The position numbers and the translations under genes are program-made. DNA of 64,000 bases, taken from assembly GCA_039707655.1 (NCBI GenBank), contig CM077676.1, forward strand, positions 428,645,379 through 428,709,378. The letters run 5' to 3'. This stretch comes from Elymus sibiricus (taxonomy: Eukaryota > Streptophyta > Magnoliopsida > Poales > Poaceae). The notes under the pieces are model-generated. The model saw only the letters and a list, made by a program, of their open reading frames with translations, was not told the DNA's origin and did no database searches. This document shows, piece by piece, positions 43,178-55,829 of this stretch. The number at the start of each line of letters is the position of its first letter. Within the stretch, counting starts at the first letter, position 1.

Positions 43178-45034
43178 TCACAGGACTCGCGGCTCAAGCC
43201 GTAATTGTTGTGCTCCTGCAATTGTTCACTAACAGTATTTTTTTTTATTCCTTGCGCCACAAGTATCTCTTGCAAAGTATTCTTGTACTCCTGCAATTTG
43301 AATTTCTGGATTTAGTGATGGCACAGTCTAAAACAAGTATTAGTTGTCAGTAGTATCCACAGTTTTATTATTAATAGATTTGGGTTCATAGCATGGAAAT
43401 TTAACACATATGGCAGTAATGTTCGATCTTGCATTGGTTTGGTTGAATGATTTTGAATTTCCTTTATGGTATATATACATCAGTCTGTCAATTATTTATC
43501 AGAAGTAATCCGTAATTGTCACAGCAACATGCTTCATGTAAGGAGGTCTTCCACTCGGAGATCATGTTTCAATCTTTATTTCCTCTTGCCTATGTATCCT
43601 TGTACCAGCCCCATACTAATTAGATCATGTTTCAATCTTCATTTCCTGTTACCTCTGTATCCTTGTTCCAGCCCCATACTAATTGTTTTACTTGGCCAGA
43701 TGCTCCTAGCTTGACAATACATAGTACTGCCTTTATAGTCTTTACTGTTGACATGGTCAAGTTTATCTTGAAGGAAGTATAGATGGCACCTCTGGGGATG
43801 TACATGCTTGGCAGTATTCTATCTTACTAATAACAAGCCGGTGTCAGTTAAAAAAGCAAAGCGGTGGAATGATTGTTGCTGATATCCGAGTTTGGGCACA
43901 TGGTTACCGGATTTTCTACTTTGATTTTATATTAATCCCTTTTTGCTCAAGCCCCACAAGCCCATCAAGCCATGCACCAGCCCCCGCCATGCATCTTGCA
44001 GTTATAGTAGTTACCCCTAAAAAAAAGTTATAGTAGTTTTTATCGCAACTTATATAAAAACCACTCCCTTTTGTGCTCTTTCACCCTGTATTCACTGCAA
44101 ACATCTTTTGGATATATTCAGTGATTCTCAACTGGTTTTCTCAGACCTTTAACACCTCATTAATTGGCGGGCTGATTTATATATACGACAACAGGAAGTT
44201 ATGATATACCACAACATATGTATTTGTGATATAGGTATTTTCTTACTACTTGATATTGAAACCAGTTCATCCAATGAAGTTTAGTTGACAAAGACATGAC
44301 TTGGATTATGTCCAAGCTAATTCTACTCGGCAGTAAGGCTTTGTTCTTACTCTGTTGTTACAATCATTGGCAACATAATCCTGTCTCAGAATTGTTTTCC
44401 CTTTTTCCCAGTAGCTTTCATTCTGTAGTACGGAGTATTAGCTAATTCTGTGCACGATGTATACATGATTACCCGTGTACCATTTGTAAAGGAGCAGACA
44501 TGTTAAAAGTTTCACTGTATATTATATGATGCCTACTGGATTATTTTTTTGTCAAACTGTGAAATTTGATTGTCCCAATACTGTGTTCTATTCTAATTTT
44601 TCTATGCCTAATTTTGTTGTTGTAGATTGCATAAATAAATTGTAAGGCATTTCATCTGTGCTCATTAATACAAGTTAACATATGCTAATGGAGCAAACCA
44701 GCCTGAATGCTTGATGTTGTAACCAGTTCATCCAATGGAGCGCATATGCAGGTTACTTGCATATCCATGTCCCACCCACAACGCAAAACAAAATTTGAAA
44801 TGGTCGCCTCCTGCATGGCACCGCACAGGAAGGTTCAGGTGATGCGATCTGCACTGACTGTGATGGAGTGTCAGTCTGTTTCTTCCGTACACAGGAAATA
44901 TAATTCGCTCAACAATGCTTGCATGCACCTATGCTACCCAGAATTCAAAAAACTAACTGAAAGGCGTGATGCCCTACCAGGCACCGCAGAGCTTCCGCTC
45001 AGGTGAGGCACCAGGGGTGTGCCCCAACCACTAG
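43178..45034 (+). other. Helitron 3' portion, with one weak open frame
   Basis: Continuation of the Helitron after the Gypsy insertion: AT-rich and intron-like, with near-repeats at 43555-43690 (AGATCATGTTTCAATCTTYA twice). A 99-codon frame at 44707-45006 includes ATATGCAG/GTTAC and a segment EFKKLTERRDALPGTAELPL near the 3' terminus. No family recognised. The last 30 bases carry the hairpin and CTAG end. Confidence 0.5.
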
Positions 45035-46279
45035 TGATCATCAAAGAGAAGCCCTTTCTCTGGGGGGGGGGGGGGGGGGGGATGGCATGTTGTCGCCAAG
45101 GGTTGGACGGTCAGATCCGTAAGAGCACCTCGCGCCAAATACCTAGGGTCTAGGAGTACGAATCCCAGCTACTTTGGCTCATTTCAAATATTCGATGTGG
45201 ATAGATGAGGTAGCAATCAATCAATAGGTGTGCATCAATCCCTTGGAGGCACAGTTTCAAATGAGAGAGCGTGTCTGATAAAGTTTATCATACACCTGTA
45301 GGGCCGGATGATGGCCGGCCAATGGGATGACATTAATAATATCTATGTTGGTCTTTTATTAATGTAACTGCCGGTGATAAGAGAGAAAGGTCACAATGAT
45401 GATCTGCCTATTGGAAGTAGGTCCCTATAGAAGAAAATGAAGTATCGGTCACATAGAGGACAGGACCTGAGTCAGTACCAGTCAAGCTAGGTTAGTACTG
45501 ACGTGTCAGATTCAAGTTTACTCCTGGTCGGTATACGTGAGTACGAGTACGAGTGCTACTAGGCTATCTAGTGTCTTGATCATAACCAAGGCTGCACCGT
45601 GTAAGGGACAATTTCAGAAAAGAAACAAAGAAAAAGAGAGCTTCGTAGCATGAACAGTGCATGCCGCCTGGTGGAGTGGCGGCAGCCTCCACGTGGGCTT
45701 CGTAGCCTCCGTTCCGTCGCGTCTCACGGATGGGCGCGGAAACATGTTATCCACGGGTTGCCGCCTGCGCTAGTGGCAGCAGGGGCTGCCGCCCCGGCCA
45801 GTGGCGGCAAGTGCCACGCGTCGGCTGGCGCACCTGCCGCCACGGTGCAGCTAGTCCATTCTGCCGATTCATCTTAGAGGTGATCTTTTCTGACAATTTG
45901 ACTCAATAGATGGTTTTTTTGGACAAAAATTCCCCTATAGAATGCCTGTCCTGCCTGCCTACATGCTGTGTGAGATGATCGAGAGTACTCTGGAAGCATA
46001 TACACCTGTTACACTAGAGATAGCTATGCCCATACTGTCACATTGCTAGCCCCCGGTCTCTTATCCTTTGCCAATTTTGTGGGTACGTGGCTTTCATCAT
46101 GCACAATTTTCTCTTCAGGAAACTTTCATACACATACATGAAGAATGAGAAGTTATTAAAGTCTGGTCTACTCCGAGCTCAAATGCACCACAATGATAAC
46201 AATTTTTTCGCAATGAACATCAATAGTTTTCTAAAAAAATTGTGAATAGTATTGTTCTAATTGTATGTAATACTTCGCC
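45035..46279. other. Copy B of the HK5 3' flank, left part
   Basis: Continues unit 2 after the Helitron and matches copy A (6290-6780): 45085-45360 with 6290-6630, and 45985-46070 with 6650-6760. A G-run of about 20 lies at 45062-45081. Within it, 45365-45965 is absent from copy A and holds a GC-rich 75-codon frame (45650-45877) that looks like chance. It ends at TCGCC, the target of the long-LTR element. Confidence 0.7.
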
Positions 46280-48888
46280 TGTGATGCCCCCGACTCGACC
46301 GTGCACTAATCATACACGCAGATGCACACGATCAAGCCTAAGGACTCACGGGAAGATATCACAACACAACTCTAAACACACAAAAAAAATCATACAAACT
46401 TTATATTACAAGCCAGGGGCCTCGAGGGCTCGAATACATAAGCTCGCGTACAAGCGTTAGCGGAAGCAACAAAATATCTGAGTACAGACATAAAGTTAAA
46501 CAAGTCTGCCTTAAGAAGGCTGAGCAAAACAACGACACTAGATCGAAAAGGCGCAGGCCTCCTGCCTGGGAGCCTCCGAAACTACTCCTGGTCGTCGGTC
46601 TTCACGTAGTAGTAGGCTCCACTGGTGGGGTAGTAGTAGTCGGCGGGGTCAGCTGGCTCTGGGACTCCATCATCTGATCGCTGCAATCGGGTATGGGGAA
46701 AAAGAGCTAGCAAAGCAACCGTGAGTACTCATCCAAAGTACTCGCAAGACTTACATCAGAACTATGCTAAGCATGCATCGGTATCAAATGGAAGGGGCTG
46801 TATCTGTGGACTATACTGCAGAAACGCCATAATAGAAGGAAAAGCCTAGCCTATCGAAGACTAGCATCTTGCAGCGTCTTGCAGCATTAGAAGAGTGCAG
46901 ATTAGTATCATAACATATAATAATAAGTATGTAGTAGTAAAGCCTAGAGATCCTTCCTCGACTCCCTGCGAGAAAGCGATCCCGGAGCTTACAATTAAAG
47001 TAACATGTATCCAGTTCAAGTTGTAGTAGATCGGGATACTACACTGAGCGTCTTGTTACCATGGACACGGCTATTCGAATAGATAACTTCCCTGCAGGGG
47101 TGCACTACTCTTACCCAACACGCTCGATTAACTCTGGCCGGACACACTTTTCGGTCATGCCCGGCCTCGGCTAATTGACACGACGTAGTCCTACCTAGGC
47201 TCCGCAGAGAGGTCCCCGCCGGTCTACATCCTAAGTGCTCAGGGGTCTTGGGACCATCGCCCTTTGCACTCCGGGCCGTTGTGCGCAGGGGGATTCCAGC
47301 ACCACCTCTGCCTGGATGGCGCAATCCGGCCCGGCCACAATGCTGAACTGGACGTCTGACAGAGCTTTCGGCTGATACTTACGGCGCCGAGGGCCCCATT
47401 AAACCATTATCCCGCGTGGTGATAGTGCGTATAGGCCAGTGGCCAATTCAGATCAAATACCCAAATCCGTTAATGTATTGGGAGCTCACGGAAACGAGCA
47501 GAGATCCACAATCATGTGACCCCGTCGCCCCGTCTCGTGGACTTACGGCAAGGGCCAGGCCCAACCCTCTCCTGGGGCGGTCTGCCTGCCCGGCCGTGCA
47601 ACGTAATTATCTCACGGGTACCCTCACGGTCAACCCGACTTCACATCTCTCGCGGGTACCCCTCGGGGTCGACCCGACTTCAACCGGGAACTGAAGTAAA
47701 ATTAGGGTAACCGTGTGTCCATAACTTCAAGGTGGAATCCGAGGAATCACCCTCGTTGGATTCCTACTTGATGTAACCGTCTAGGTGAACTCGGAGGAAT
47801 CACCCGCGATGGGTTCACACTTGAGGGGTTGCACGACAGGGGTTTCTTCGGAGGTGGTGAAAGAGGAATCCCTCTCGGTAACCCACAACCGACTAGCTAC
47901 GCTACAGAGATATCATCAGGAGTGAGGTAGGAGGTATCACCCTCGGCACTCGATAGTAGCTCTGCAAAGACGTACAACTAAGGGGGTGTGCGGTGCTGTG
48001 TCGGTCTCTGAACATCGATCACATTGATCGGGTCACTGGTGGTAAGGCATGGCAACAAGGTCAAGGGTGTGGGGCCTTTGATGGATCACTAACCAGCCTA
48101 TACTAAGTATTTAGGACAGCAGGTAAAGTATCAACAGCAGGTTATAAAACCAGGCTTATGCATCAGAATAAGAGCAATCAATTACAGTAGAAAAATCTAA
48201 TGCAAGCATGGGAGAGAAAGAATGGGCGATATAGGAATGATCAAGGGGGTTTTGCTTGCCTGGAAGCTCTGCTGAAAAGGAAGAAGGGTCGTCGGTGACG
48301 TAGTCGATCACAGGGGCAGCGTCGGTCTCGGGGTCTACTGGAGAGAAGAGGGGGAGGAAACAGATAAATACAAAGCATACAAATGCGATCACAGAGCATG
48401 ACATGGCGATATGCAATGCATGGGTGACCTAATGCATCTCTAAACAGTTTTAGTTAAATTAGGAATTAAATTAGAATTATTATCCGGTAGTCATGCACTA
48501 TTCATCTGTCTGAAACAGGCCAAAAGTTACAGGTTCACCTACTTAGAGGATTCTAACATAAATGCAGATGACATATTCGGATTCGTTAGATTTTTCTGAT
48601 CATTTTTCATATATAAATTATTTTCATCCGAGTTACGGTTTATTTTATACAATTTTTAAAAGTTTTAAACAATTTCTAGAATTAATTTAATTCGAAAATC
48701 ATTTAAATATAAAAAGCTATGGGTACACAGAAGTGTACCCAGAACTTTGCTTATTAGGCTGACAGTGGGCCACAGTTGACTGGGTCAACTACCCAGTCAG
48801 CCTCTGCTGACTGGTGGGCCCAGGGGCTGAGTCAGCGGTCCAGTCAGCATTGACCGTTGACTGGTCAAACTGACCGATGGGGTCCACC

Positions 48889-49628
48889 CACTAGTAGAAA
48901 ACAGGGCATTAGTCCCGGTTCGTAAGGGCCTTTAGTCCCGGTTGTGCAACCGGGACTAAGGAATCGGGACTAAAGGCCCCCACTTTTAGTCCCGGTCGTG
49001 TTACAAACCGGGACTAAAGGGGCTCCACGTGGCCGCTGCACAGCGCTCAGGCAGGAGGACCTTTAGTCCCGGTTGGTAACACCAACCGGGACTAAAAGGC
49101 CGCCACGCTGTTTTTTTTAAAGGCCTATTGAAGGAAATTAAAAAAATACACCCCGGCCCATGTACCGAGTGCGGCCTAATCGGCCCATCCCGATAGGGGC
49201 AGACCTTTCGGCCGCACACGGCCCAGAGGCCCAACAGGGGCGGCAACAGAGTGCACAAGTCAGGCAGAGGCAAGTGTAAAGAGGAGTTCGGCAGGTACGG
49301 GGGAGGGCAGTATATAAGCAGGTGCGGGCGCCCTTCCGTAGGCGAGGTGGGACTAAACTAGGGCGCGCAGTCGGCGCTGTGCAGAGGAGCTTTAGTCCCG
49401 GTTGGAGACACCAACCGGGACTAAAGGGCATCGCACCCCTTTAGACCCGGTTGGTGTCTCCAACCGGGACTAAAGGTCCCATTTGAACCGGGACTGCTGC
49501 CTGCCGAGCCCCGGCCGGCGCCCTAGCCGCTCGAACCGGGACTAATGCTCACATTAGTCCCGGTTCGTAATGCGACCGAGACTAATGTGTAGATCGAGCT
49601 TGAACCAAAGCCATGTTTTCTACTAGTG
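48889..49628. mobile_element. Non-autonomous CACTA element (MITE-like)
   Basis: 740 bp with CACTAGTAGAAAACAGGGC at the left, TTTTCTACTAGTG at the right, and a 3-bp target duplication ACC (48886-48888 and 49629-49631). The interior is built from many inverted and direct copies of TTTAGTCCCGGTTGGT and its complement, so a transcript would fold into long hairpins. No transposase. Nested in the long-LTR element. Confidence 0.92.
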
Positions 49629-49659
49629 ACCTGTCATAGGCTCTGTACTAATTAAATAG

Positions 49660-50478
49660 TTTTAATTAAGTTAATTAAGCAGATGGGTCCACTGTCAGTG
49701 TAATTAACCGAATTAACTGCTATAGTGTAATGGGACCCACATGTCAGTGAAACGTTTTAATCCAACCGTTATTTTAGGGTGGGGCCCGGCTGTCAGCGAC
49801 TAATAGCTCTAACTAAATGTGATTAGCACCTAATCTAAACACTGACGCGTGGGGCCAGTGAACAGTGTCTGCCGGCGTTTAAACGCCGGTGGCCACAGAA
49901 CGCGGCGGAAGCCCGCCGGAATCGCGCTCCGGCGACCAAATCGCGTGCGGCTAGTACCGTTCGAACGCCCGCAGCGAGGCGCGTCGAGTGGTGGTACGGG
50001 TGTGACCAAAAGGCCACAGGGGGAACACCGGCGTCGAGGTCCAGCGACGGCCGGAGCACGGGCGTGACGGGATCGGCGCTAGGGTCGACCAGAGGGAGAG
50101 AGGAAGGGCGCATCCGGCGCAACGGCTCACCGCGATGACGAGGAGCTGCTCGGGGTAGCCGGGGAAGGCCAGAGACGAGCGCATCGAGCGGCGGCCGAGG
50201 CAGATTCTGACGGAGGGAAACGGCGCAGGCGACATTGATGCGGCTCCCCAGTCTCGATCCGGTGCTGCAGTTGATGAAGAAGAAGGCTGCGGTGCTCCCG
50301 GACATCGCAGAACGACGAACGGTGACAGTGGCGGGTGCGTGCTGTGGGGAAGAGGGCGAGCAAGAGAGAGAGGGGGAGGGGCTAGGGTTGCCTGGGGGGC
50401 TCGGGACAGTCCTTATCCTCACGGGGCACCGTCGGATGGTCGACAGCGGCTGCATCCGTGCGTGGACGGCTGCGCGCG
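49660..50478. repeat. Long-LTR segment, copy 1
   Basis: Shared with 55830-56600. Begins TTTTAATTAAGTTAATTAAG and ends CGTGCGTGGACGGCTGCGCG at the Gypsy LTR. It contains about 110 bp (about 49950-50055) missing from copy 2. The GC-rich part gives open frames on both strands that are not conserved between the copies. Confidence 0.85.
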
Positions 50479-51850
50479 TGATAACCCACAAGTATAGGGG
50501 ATCACAACAGTTTTCGAGGGTAGAGTATTCAACCCAAATTTATTGATTCAACACAAGGGGAGCCAAAGAATATTTGCAAGTATTAGCAGTTGAGTTGTCA
50601 ATTCAACCACACCTGGAGACTAAATATCTGCAGCAGAGTGATCAGTAGCACAGTAATATGATAGTTTGATAGCAGTAGCAATAATAGTAACAGTAGCAGT
50701 AACGGTAACAGCAGTAGTTTTGTAGCAATTGTGAAAAACTCGTAGGCATTGGATCGGTGATTATGTTGGATAACATTCATCATGTTGCAGTCATAACCTA
50801 GGGCGACACAGAACTAGCTCCAATTCATCAATGTAATGTAGGCATGTGTTCCGTATATAGTCATACGTGCTTGCGATAAGAACTTGAATGACATCTTTTG
50901 TCTTACCCTCCCGTGGCAGCGGGTTCCATAAGGAAACTAAGGGATATTAAGGCCTCCTTTTAATAGAGAACCGGAACAAAGCATTAACACTTAGTGAATA
51001 CATGAACTCCTCAAACTATGGCAATCACCGGAAAGAATCCCAATTATTGTCACCTTGGGGTATGCGGATCATAACACATAGCAGGTGCATATAACTTGCA
51101 AGATCGGATCAAGAACACAAATACATTCATGAAAACATAAAGGGTTCAGATCTGAAATCATGGCACTCGGGCCCTAGTGACAAGCATTAAGCATAGCAAA
51201 GTCATAGCAACATCAATCTCAGAACATAGTGGATACTAGGGATCAAGCCCTAACAAACTAACTCGATTACATGATAAATCTCATCCAACTCATCACCGTC
51301 CAGCAAGCCTACGAAGGAATTACTCACTCCCAGCGGTGAGCATCATGAAATTGGTGATGAAGGATGGTTGATGATGACGATGCCGGAAGATCCCCCTCTC
51401 CGGAGCCCCGAACGGACTCCAGATCTGGCCTCCCGATGAAGAACAGGAGGTGGCGGCGGCTCCGTATCGTGAAACGCAATAAAACTTCCTTCCTTATTTT
51501 TTTCTCTGGGATTGTGAATTTATAGCGTTGGAATTAGGTCAGACAGAGCCACATGGGCCCCATGAGGTACCAGGGTGCGGCTGGGGGGGTGGCGCGCCCT
51601 GGTGCCTCGTGGGCAACCAGTGGCCCCCCTCCAGTGGGTCTTGGTTCCAGTATTTTTTATTTATTCCATAAAAAATCTCCAAAAAGTTTCATCCAATTCC
51701 AAGAACTTTTATTTCTGCACAAAAAACAACACCATGGTAGTTCTGCTGAAAACAGCGTCAGTCCGGGTTAGTTCCATTCAAATCATGCAAATTAGGGGCC
51801 AAAACAAGAGCAAAAGTGTTTGGAAAAGTAGATACGACGGAGACGTATCA
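50479..51850 (-). repeat. 3' LTR of the truncated Gypsy
   Basis: 1372 bp. Minus-strand ends are TGATACGTCTCC and GTGGGTTATCA. Preceded (minus strand) by AAGCTTGGCGGAGT, the polypurine tract, here with a C interrupting the usual G-run. Confidence 0.9.
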
Positions 51851-53978
51851 ACTCCGCCAAGCTTAAATCATTGCTTGTCCTCAAGCAATTCAGTTGACAA
51901 ACTGAAAGTGATAAAGAAAAACTTTTACGAACTCTTTTGTTCTTGTATCTATATATATGCTTAAATAATACCCAGGTTTTCAGCAAAGATTATAACTAAC
52001 CATGCAAATGATAACTCGTAGAAATTATATTCACTCATATCAATGGCATAATCAACTAGCGAGCAATAATAAGATATCTCAAATGCCAACACTTTGTCAA
52101 AACAATCATGATATAATATGACAACATGGTATCTCGCTAGCCCTTTCTGAGACCGCAAAACATAAATGCAGAGCACCTCCAAAGTTCAAGCAGTGACTAA
52201 ACATTGTAATTCATGGTAGAAAAGATCCAGTCATGATGCACACAACATTAACTATTCACAATGCATGAGAATGACAATAGTGCTCTCAGGACTGGTGCTT
52301 ATTTGAGAAGGTGATGACTCAACAATAAAAGTAAAATAACATAAAAGTAAATAGATAGGCCCTTCATAGAGGGAAGCATGGATTTGCAGAGGTGCCAGAG
52401 CTCGAAGCTTAAATCAGAGATAAATAAAATTTTGGTAGGTATGCCTTTCCTGTCAACGTCACGACCGAGAGTTTTCAATATCTTCCATGCTAAACACATT
52501 AGCGGCGGTTCCGAAGCGGTAAAGTAAAGTTTACTCCCCCTCCACCAACAATCACAAGCCATGGCTAGCTGAATCCTCGGGTGCCCTCCATACCAACAAC
52601 TTTCCGAGGGAGTTTGTTTTATTATTTTACAATTTTAATAATGGGAATGGGCATCCCGATTACCAGCCCCTCTCGTGCAAGGACAAGTGAATAAACACTC
52701 ATCATGAGAATAACCCGCTTAGCATGGAAGATACTGACCGCCCCCTATCGCTCCATGAGTGGTACGGGCACACAAAATAGATGTTCATTTGAATATTTAG
52801 AGGTGGCACATGCAAATTTACTTAGAACGGCAGAGTAATACCGCATATAGGTAGATATAGTGGACTCATCTGGAATAACTTTGGTTTAAAGGTTTTGATG
52901 CACAAGCAGCATTCCCGCTTAGTACAGGCGAAGGCTAGCAAATAGGTTGAGAAGCGACCAACTAGAGAGCGAAAACGGTCATAATCATGCATTATGAATA
53001 ATCAACATTGAATACTAGCATGAGTAGGATATAAACACCATGAACATAAATATCGTGAAGGCTATGTTGGTTTTGAATCAACTACATGCGTGAACATGTG
53101 CCAAGTCAAGCCACTTGAAACATTCAGAGGAGGATACCATATCATCATACTACATCATGAACATTTTAATGCATGTTGACACTCAAGATAAATCATTATC
53201 CACTCCTAGCTACTTAAGCATGGCATGAGCAACTATAATCTCTAATTGTCATCATAAACATGTTTAATCATAACATGCTGAATCATGGATACTGAGTTAA
53301 ACATATTTACAAAAACAAAGAACAAGTTGAGTTCATACCCGCTTTTCCTTGCCACAGTCACTTCATCAAATCATCGTCATTATTTCCTTTCACTTGCACA
53401 AACGAATGATATGAAAATAATAATAGTGCAAGCATGCCGTGGACTAAGCTGGAATCTGCAAGCATTTTATTCAAAGGAAAAGACAAGGTAAAATGGGCTC
53501 TTCGCTAGATCAACAATAATGCATATGAGAGCCACTCAACATTTTCATCGTGGTCTTCTCCTTACAATGACTCAACAAAAGAAAAGAATTTCAGAGAAAC
53601 ACACTAAAATATTTTTGGAGTTTTTAGTTTTTCTGAAGAAAACGAAATAAAGAAGAAAACGAAAAACGAGAAAACTATTTATACGGGAAAGCTCCCAACA
53701 AGTAAAAGAAGAAACGGGAAATCTTTTTGGGTTTTCTTTTACTACTACGAAACTACAACTAATCAAACTAGAAAGAAAAACCGAAAAGAAGCGAGAAAAG
53801 TTTTTAGATTTTCTCAAGTTTTTCAAACACACTAGAAGAAAACGAGAAAATAAAACTAGCATGGATTATACAATGAAAAAGTATGAACACCGACAACTGG
53901 AATGAAATGTGTGAGCATGAATGTAATGTCGGTGAGAGATACATACTCCCCCAAGCTTAGGATTTTTCCTAGCTTGGT

Positions 53979-55001
53979 CTACGGCCATCCGAAGTAGCCA
54001 TCCGGTCCCATATGAAACTCCTGAGGAGGAGGCACCCGAGCATCCCAATCCTGGGCCTCCTCCTCTGCCGCTGCCAGTGCGTTCCGGTAAGCAACTATGT
54101 TCGGTGGCATACCAGTATATCCGTTCCTGGCATGAGAATCAAACAAAGAAGGTGCAGGCAACGGAATAATATCACGAGTATCCTCACTAAAAACCAAGTT
54201 ATAACGAATGTGGTGAGGAGGTTCAGGAGCATCAAGAAAGTGGTGGTCCCTCATGGACTGGTGGTCTAAGTAAACTCTGGGCAACAAGCAATCATGAGGG
54301 CGTATGTTAACATTAAAACGTCTCGCTAAGCGAGTGGCATAGATACCACCATGAATTTTACCCCTAGTCCTATTAGTGTGCAAGCGGCGTGCAATGATGG
54401 CTCCCAGGTTATAAGTGTTATCATTATGCAATGCGCGGCATAAAATGGCAAAGTCTGGTGCAGCTAATGCACTACCTTGCTCCCTAGCAATCAAGCATTT
54501 CCCTAAGAATAAAGCGAAGTAATGAACTGCGGGAAATTGCAAGCTAGTGGCTCGGGCTTTCGACACGCCCCTTCCCTATCCCACAGTTAAAGTGTGGAGG
54601 AAGCCCTCAAACTCCTCCGGTCGAGGCTCTCTGATTTCCCCATCAAAGGGAATCAAACATATCTCACAAAATTCAGCCAGAGGTATCTGATAATGTTTAG
54701 CATATAAATCAAAGCGCACCTCAGGGGGTTCGAGCCTACTCAGAAAATGAAAGTTTTGCACAAAGGAATTTGTAAGGATGTGGTGCTGGTCACACTCATC
54801 TGCGAGGAAGTCGGTCAATCCGGCATTTGCAACGAATTGCGCGAACTCTTGGTAGAATCTGGCTTCGTTCATGAAGGCATGGTGCGGCCATTCGCACGGC
54901 CGGACCTCCGTCCTACGCGGAATGTTGAGGTCACTGTCCGAGGACTCCCCAAGGACTCCCTTGGTGTTCCGCTTCGAGGAACTCCTCCGGAAGAAATTCA
55001 T
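53979..55001 (-). pseudogene. Gypsy accessory open frame (putative plant transposon protein domain), one in-frame stop
   Basis: Starts at ATG 54999-55001 (MNFFRRSSSKRN). Contains FAQFVANAGLTDFLADECDQ, EFCEICLIPFDGEIREPRPE, YFALFLGKCLIAREQG and LGAIIARRLHTNRTRGKIHG, the pattern of the accessory protein encoded next to pol in many Triticeae Gypsy elements. One TAG (54576-54578) splits it, with the same frame continuing on both sides. About 340 codons in all. Its role in the element is not known. Confidence 0.8.
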
Positions 55002-55562
55002 TTTCCTATGAACAAATTTCTGAAAAATTTTGGGCCACAAAATGATATCAATAAAACTTCACAAGATTGATAGCAACTACTCATATGGATGTCTAGAGGC
55101 TATATCAAGCATTCAAACTACTTGGAACTCAAAGAATTCAACATGCAAGCTCATTTTCAGTAGCACCAAGAACAGCTAGTTATGCAAAATATAATCCACT
55201 AGAGCAAAGACTAATTGGAGCAATGGAGGAGTCACATACCAAGGAGCAATCTCCAAAAACAGTTTCGGAAACAGAGCTCCGAGCAAAGAGATCGAAAATT
55301 TCAGTTTTGTGGGGAAGAACACGAGAGAGAGAGATACCAGGAATTTTTGCTAGAGGTAAGAGATGAAGTGGGTTGAAGGGATAAGTGAGGGGATCCCTGT
55401 GGGGCCCACGAGCCACCTGGGCGCGCCAGGGGGGGTGGCGCACCCTGGTGCCTCGTGGGCACCTGGGGTACCCCTCTGGTAAGTTTCCATTAATAAGGTT
55501 GATCAAGTCTTATTAACAAACCATTTCCGAGTAACATTAAACCGAAGAACTTTCGTATAACA

Positions 55563-55826
55563 CTAAGTTACCTCAACGGGGATATGCATCTCCCCGATAA
55601 TAAGAGTTTCATATTTCTTTTTAGCAGTAGGAAGAGGGAGTTGAAAACTTCCAATAGTAATTGTCGGAGTCTTTTCAATAATATGAATACCATTTACTTG
55701 AAATTGTTTTTTTGGAAAATGCATCGTATGTTCATTACCATTGATATGAAAAGTGACCTTGCTTTTGTTGCAATCAATAATAGCCCCTGCAGTATTCAAG
55801 AAGGGTCTACCAAGGATAATCGACAT
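55563..55826 (-). pseudogene. Gypsy gag-pol protease-region fragment
   Basis: About 88 codons beginning MSIILGRPFLNTAGAIIDC, the end of the retroviral-type aspartic protease fold (ILGRPFL), followed by linker sequence. Truncated at its left by the junction with the long-LTR element. Confidence 0.8.
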
Positions 55827-55829
55827 AGT

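Larger units (their letters stand above)
34530..45034 (+). mobile_element. Non-autonomous Helitron with captured gene fragments
   Basis: Rolling-circle element inserted between host A (34529) and T (45035) without target duplication. The uninterrupted paralogue at 31799/31800 gives both ends directly. The 5' end is TC (TCGAACACATT) and the 3' end is CTAG, fitting the TC...CTRR rule. A short hairpin (GGCAC, 7-base loop, GTGCC at 45007-45023) ends 7 bases before CTAG. Total 10.5 kb, about 4.1 kb without the nested Gypsy element (36780-43172). It carries exon-like pieces, one clearly IST1-like, all reading with the Helitron strand. No Rep or helicase domain is visible, so it would need a helper. 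The stem is short, and the 5' end does not match the common TCTCTACTA start. Confidence 0.82.
50479..55826 (-). mobile_element. Gypsy retrotransposon, 5'-truncated (3' LTR and part of the interior)
   Basis: On the minus strand: part of a protease-like region (55826-55563), then an accessory open frame (55001-53979), non-coding tail, polypurine tract and 3' LTR (51850-50479). Everything 5' of the protease, including the 5' LTR, is gone, and reverse transcriptase and integrase are also missing between protease and accessory frame. The LTR begins TGATACGTCTCCGTCGTATC, as in abundant Triticeae Gypsy families. It joins the long-LTR element at 55826/55830 with no target duplication, which indicates a deletion. 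Confidence 0.85.

Noticed and set aside
49835..50491. 218-codon minus-strand frame in the long-LTR segment
   Set aside because: The second copy (56012-56435) breaks and shifts it, so it is not under coding constraint.
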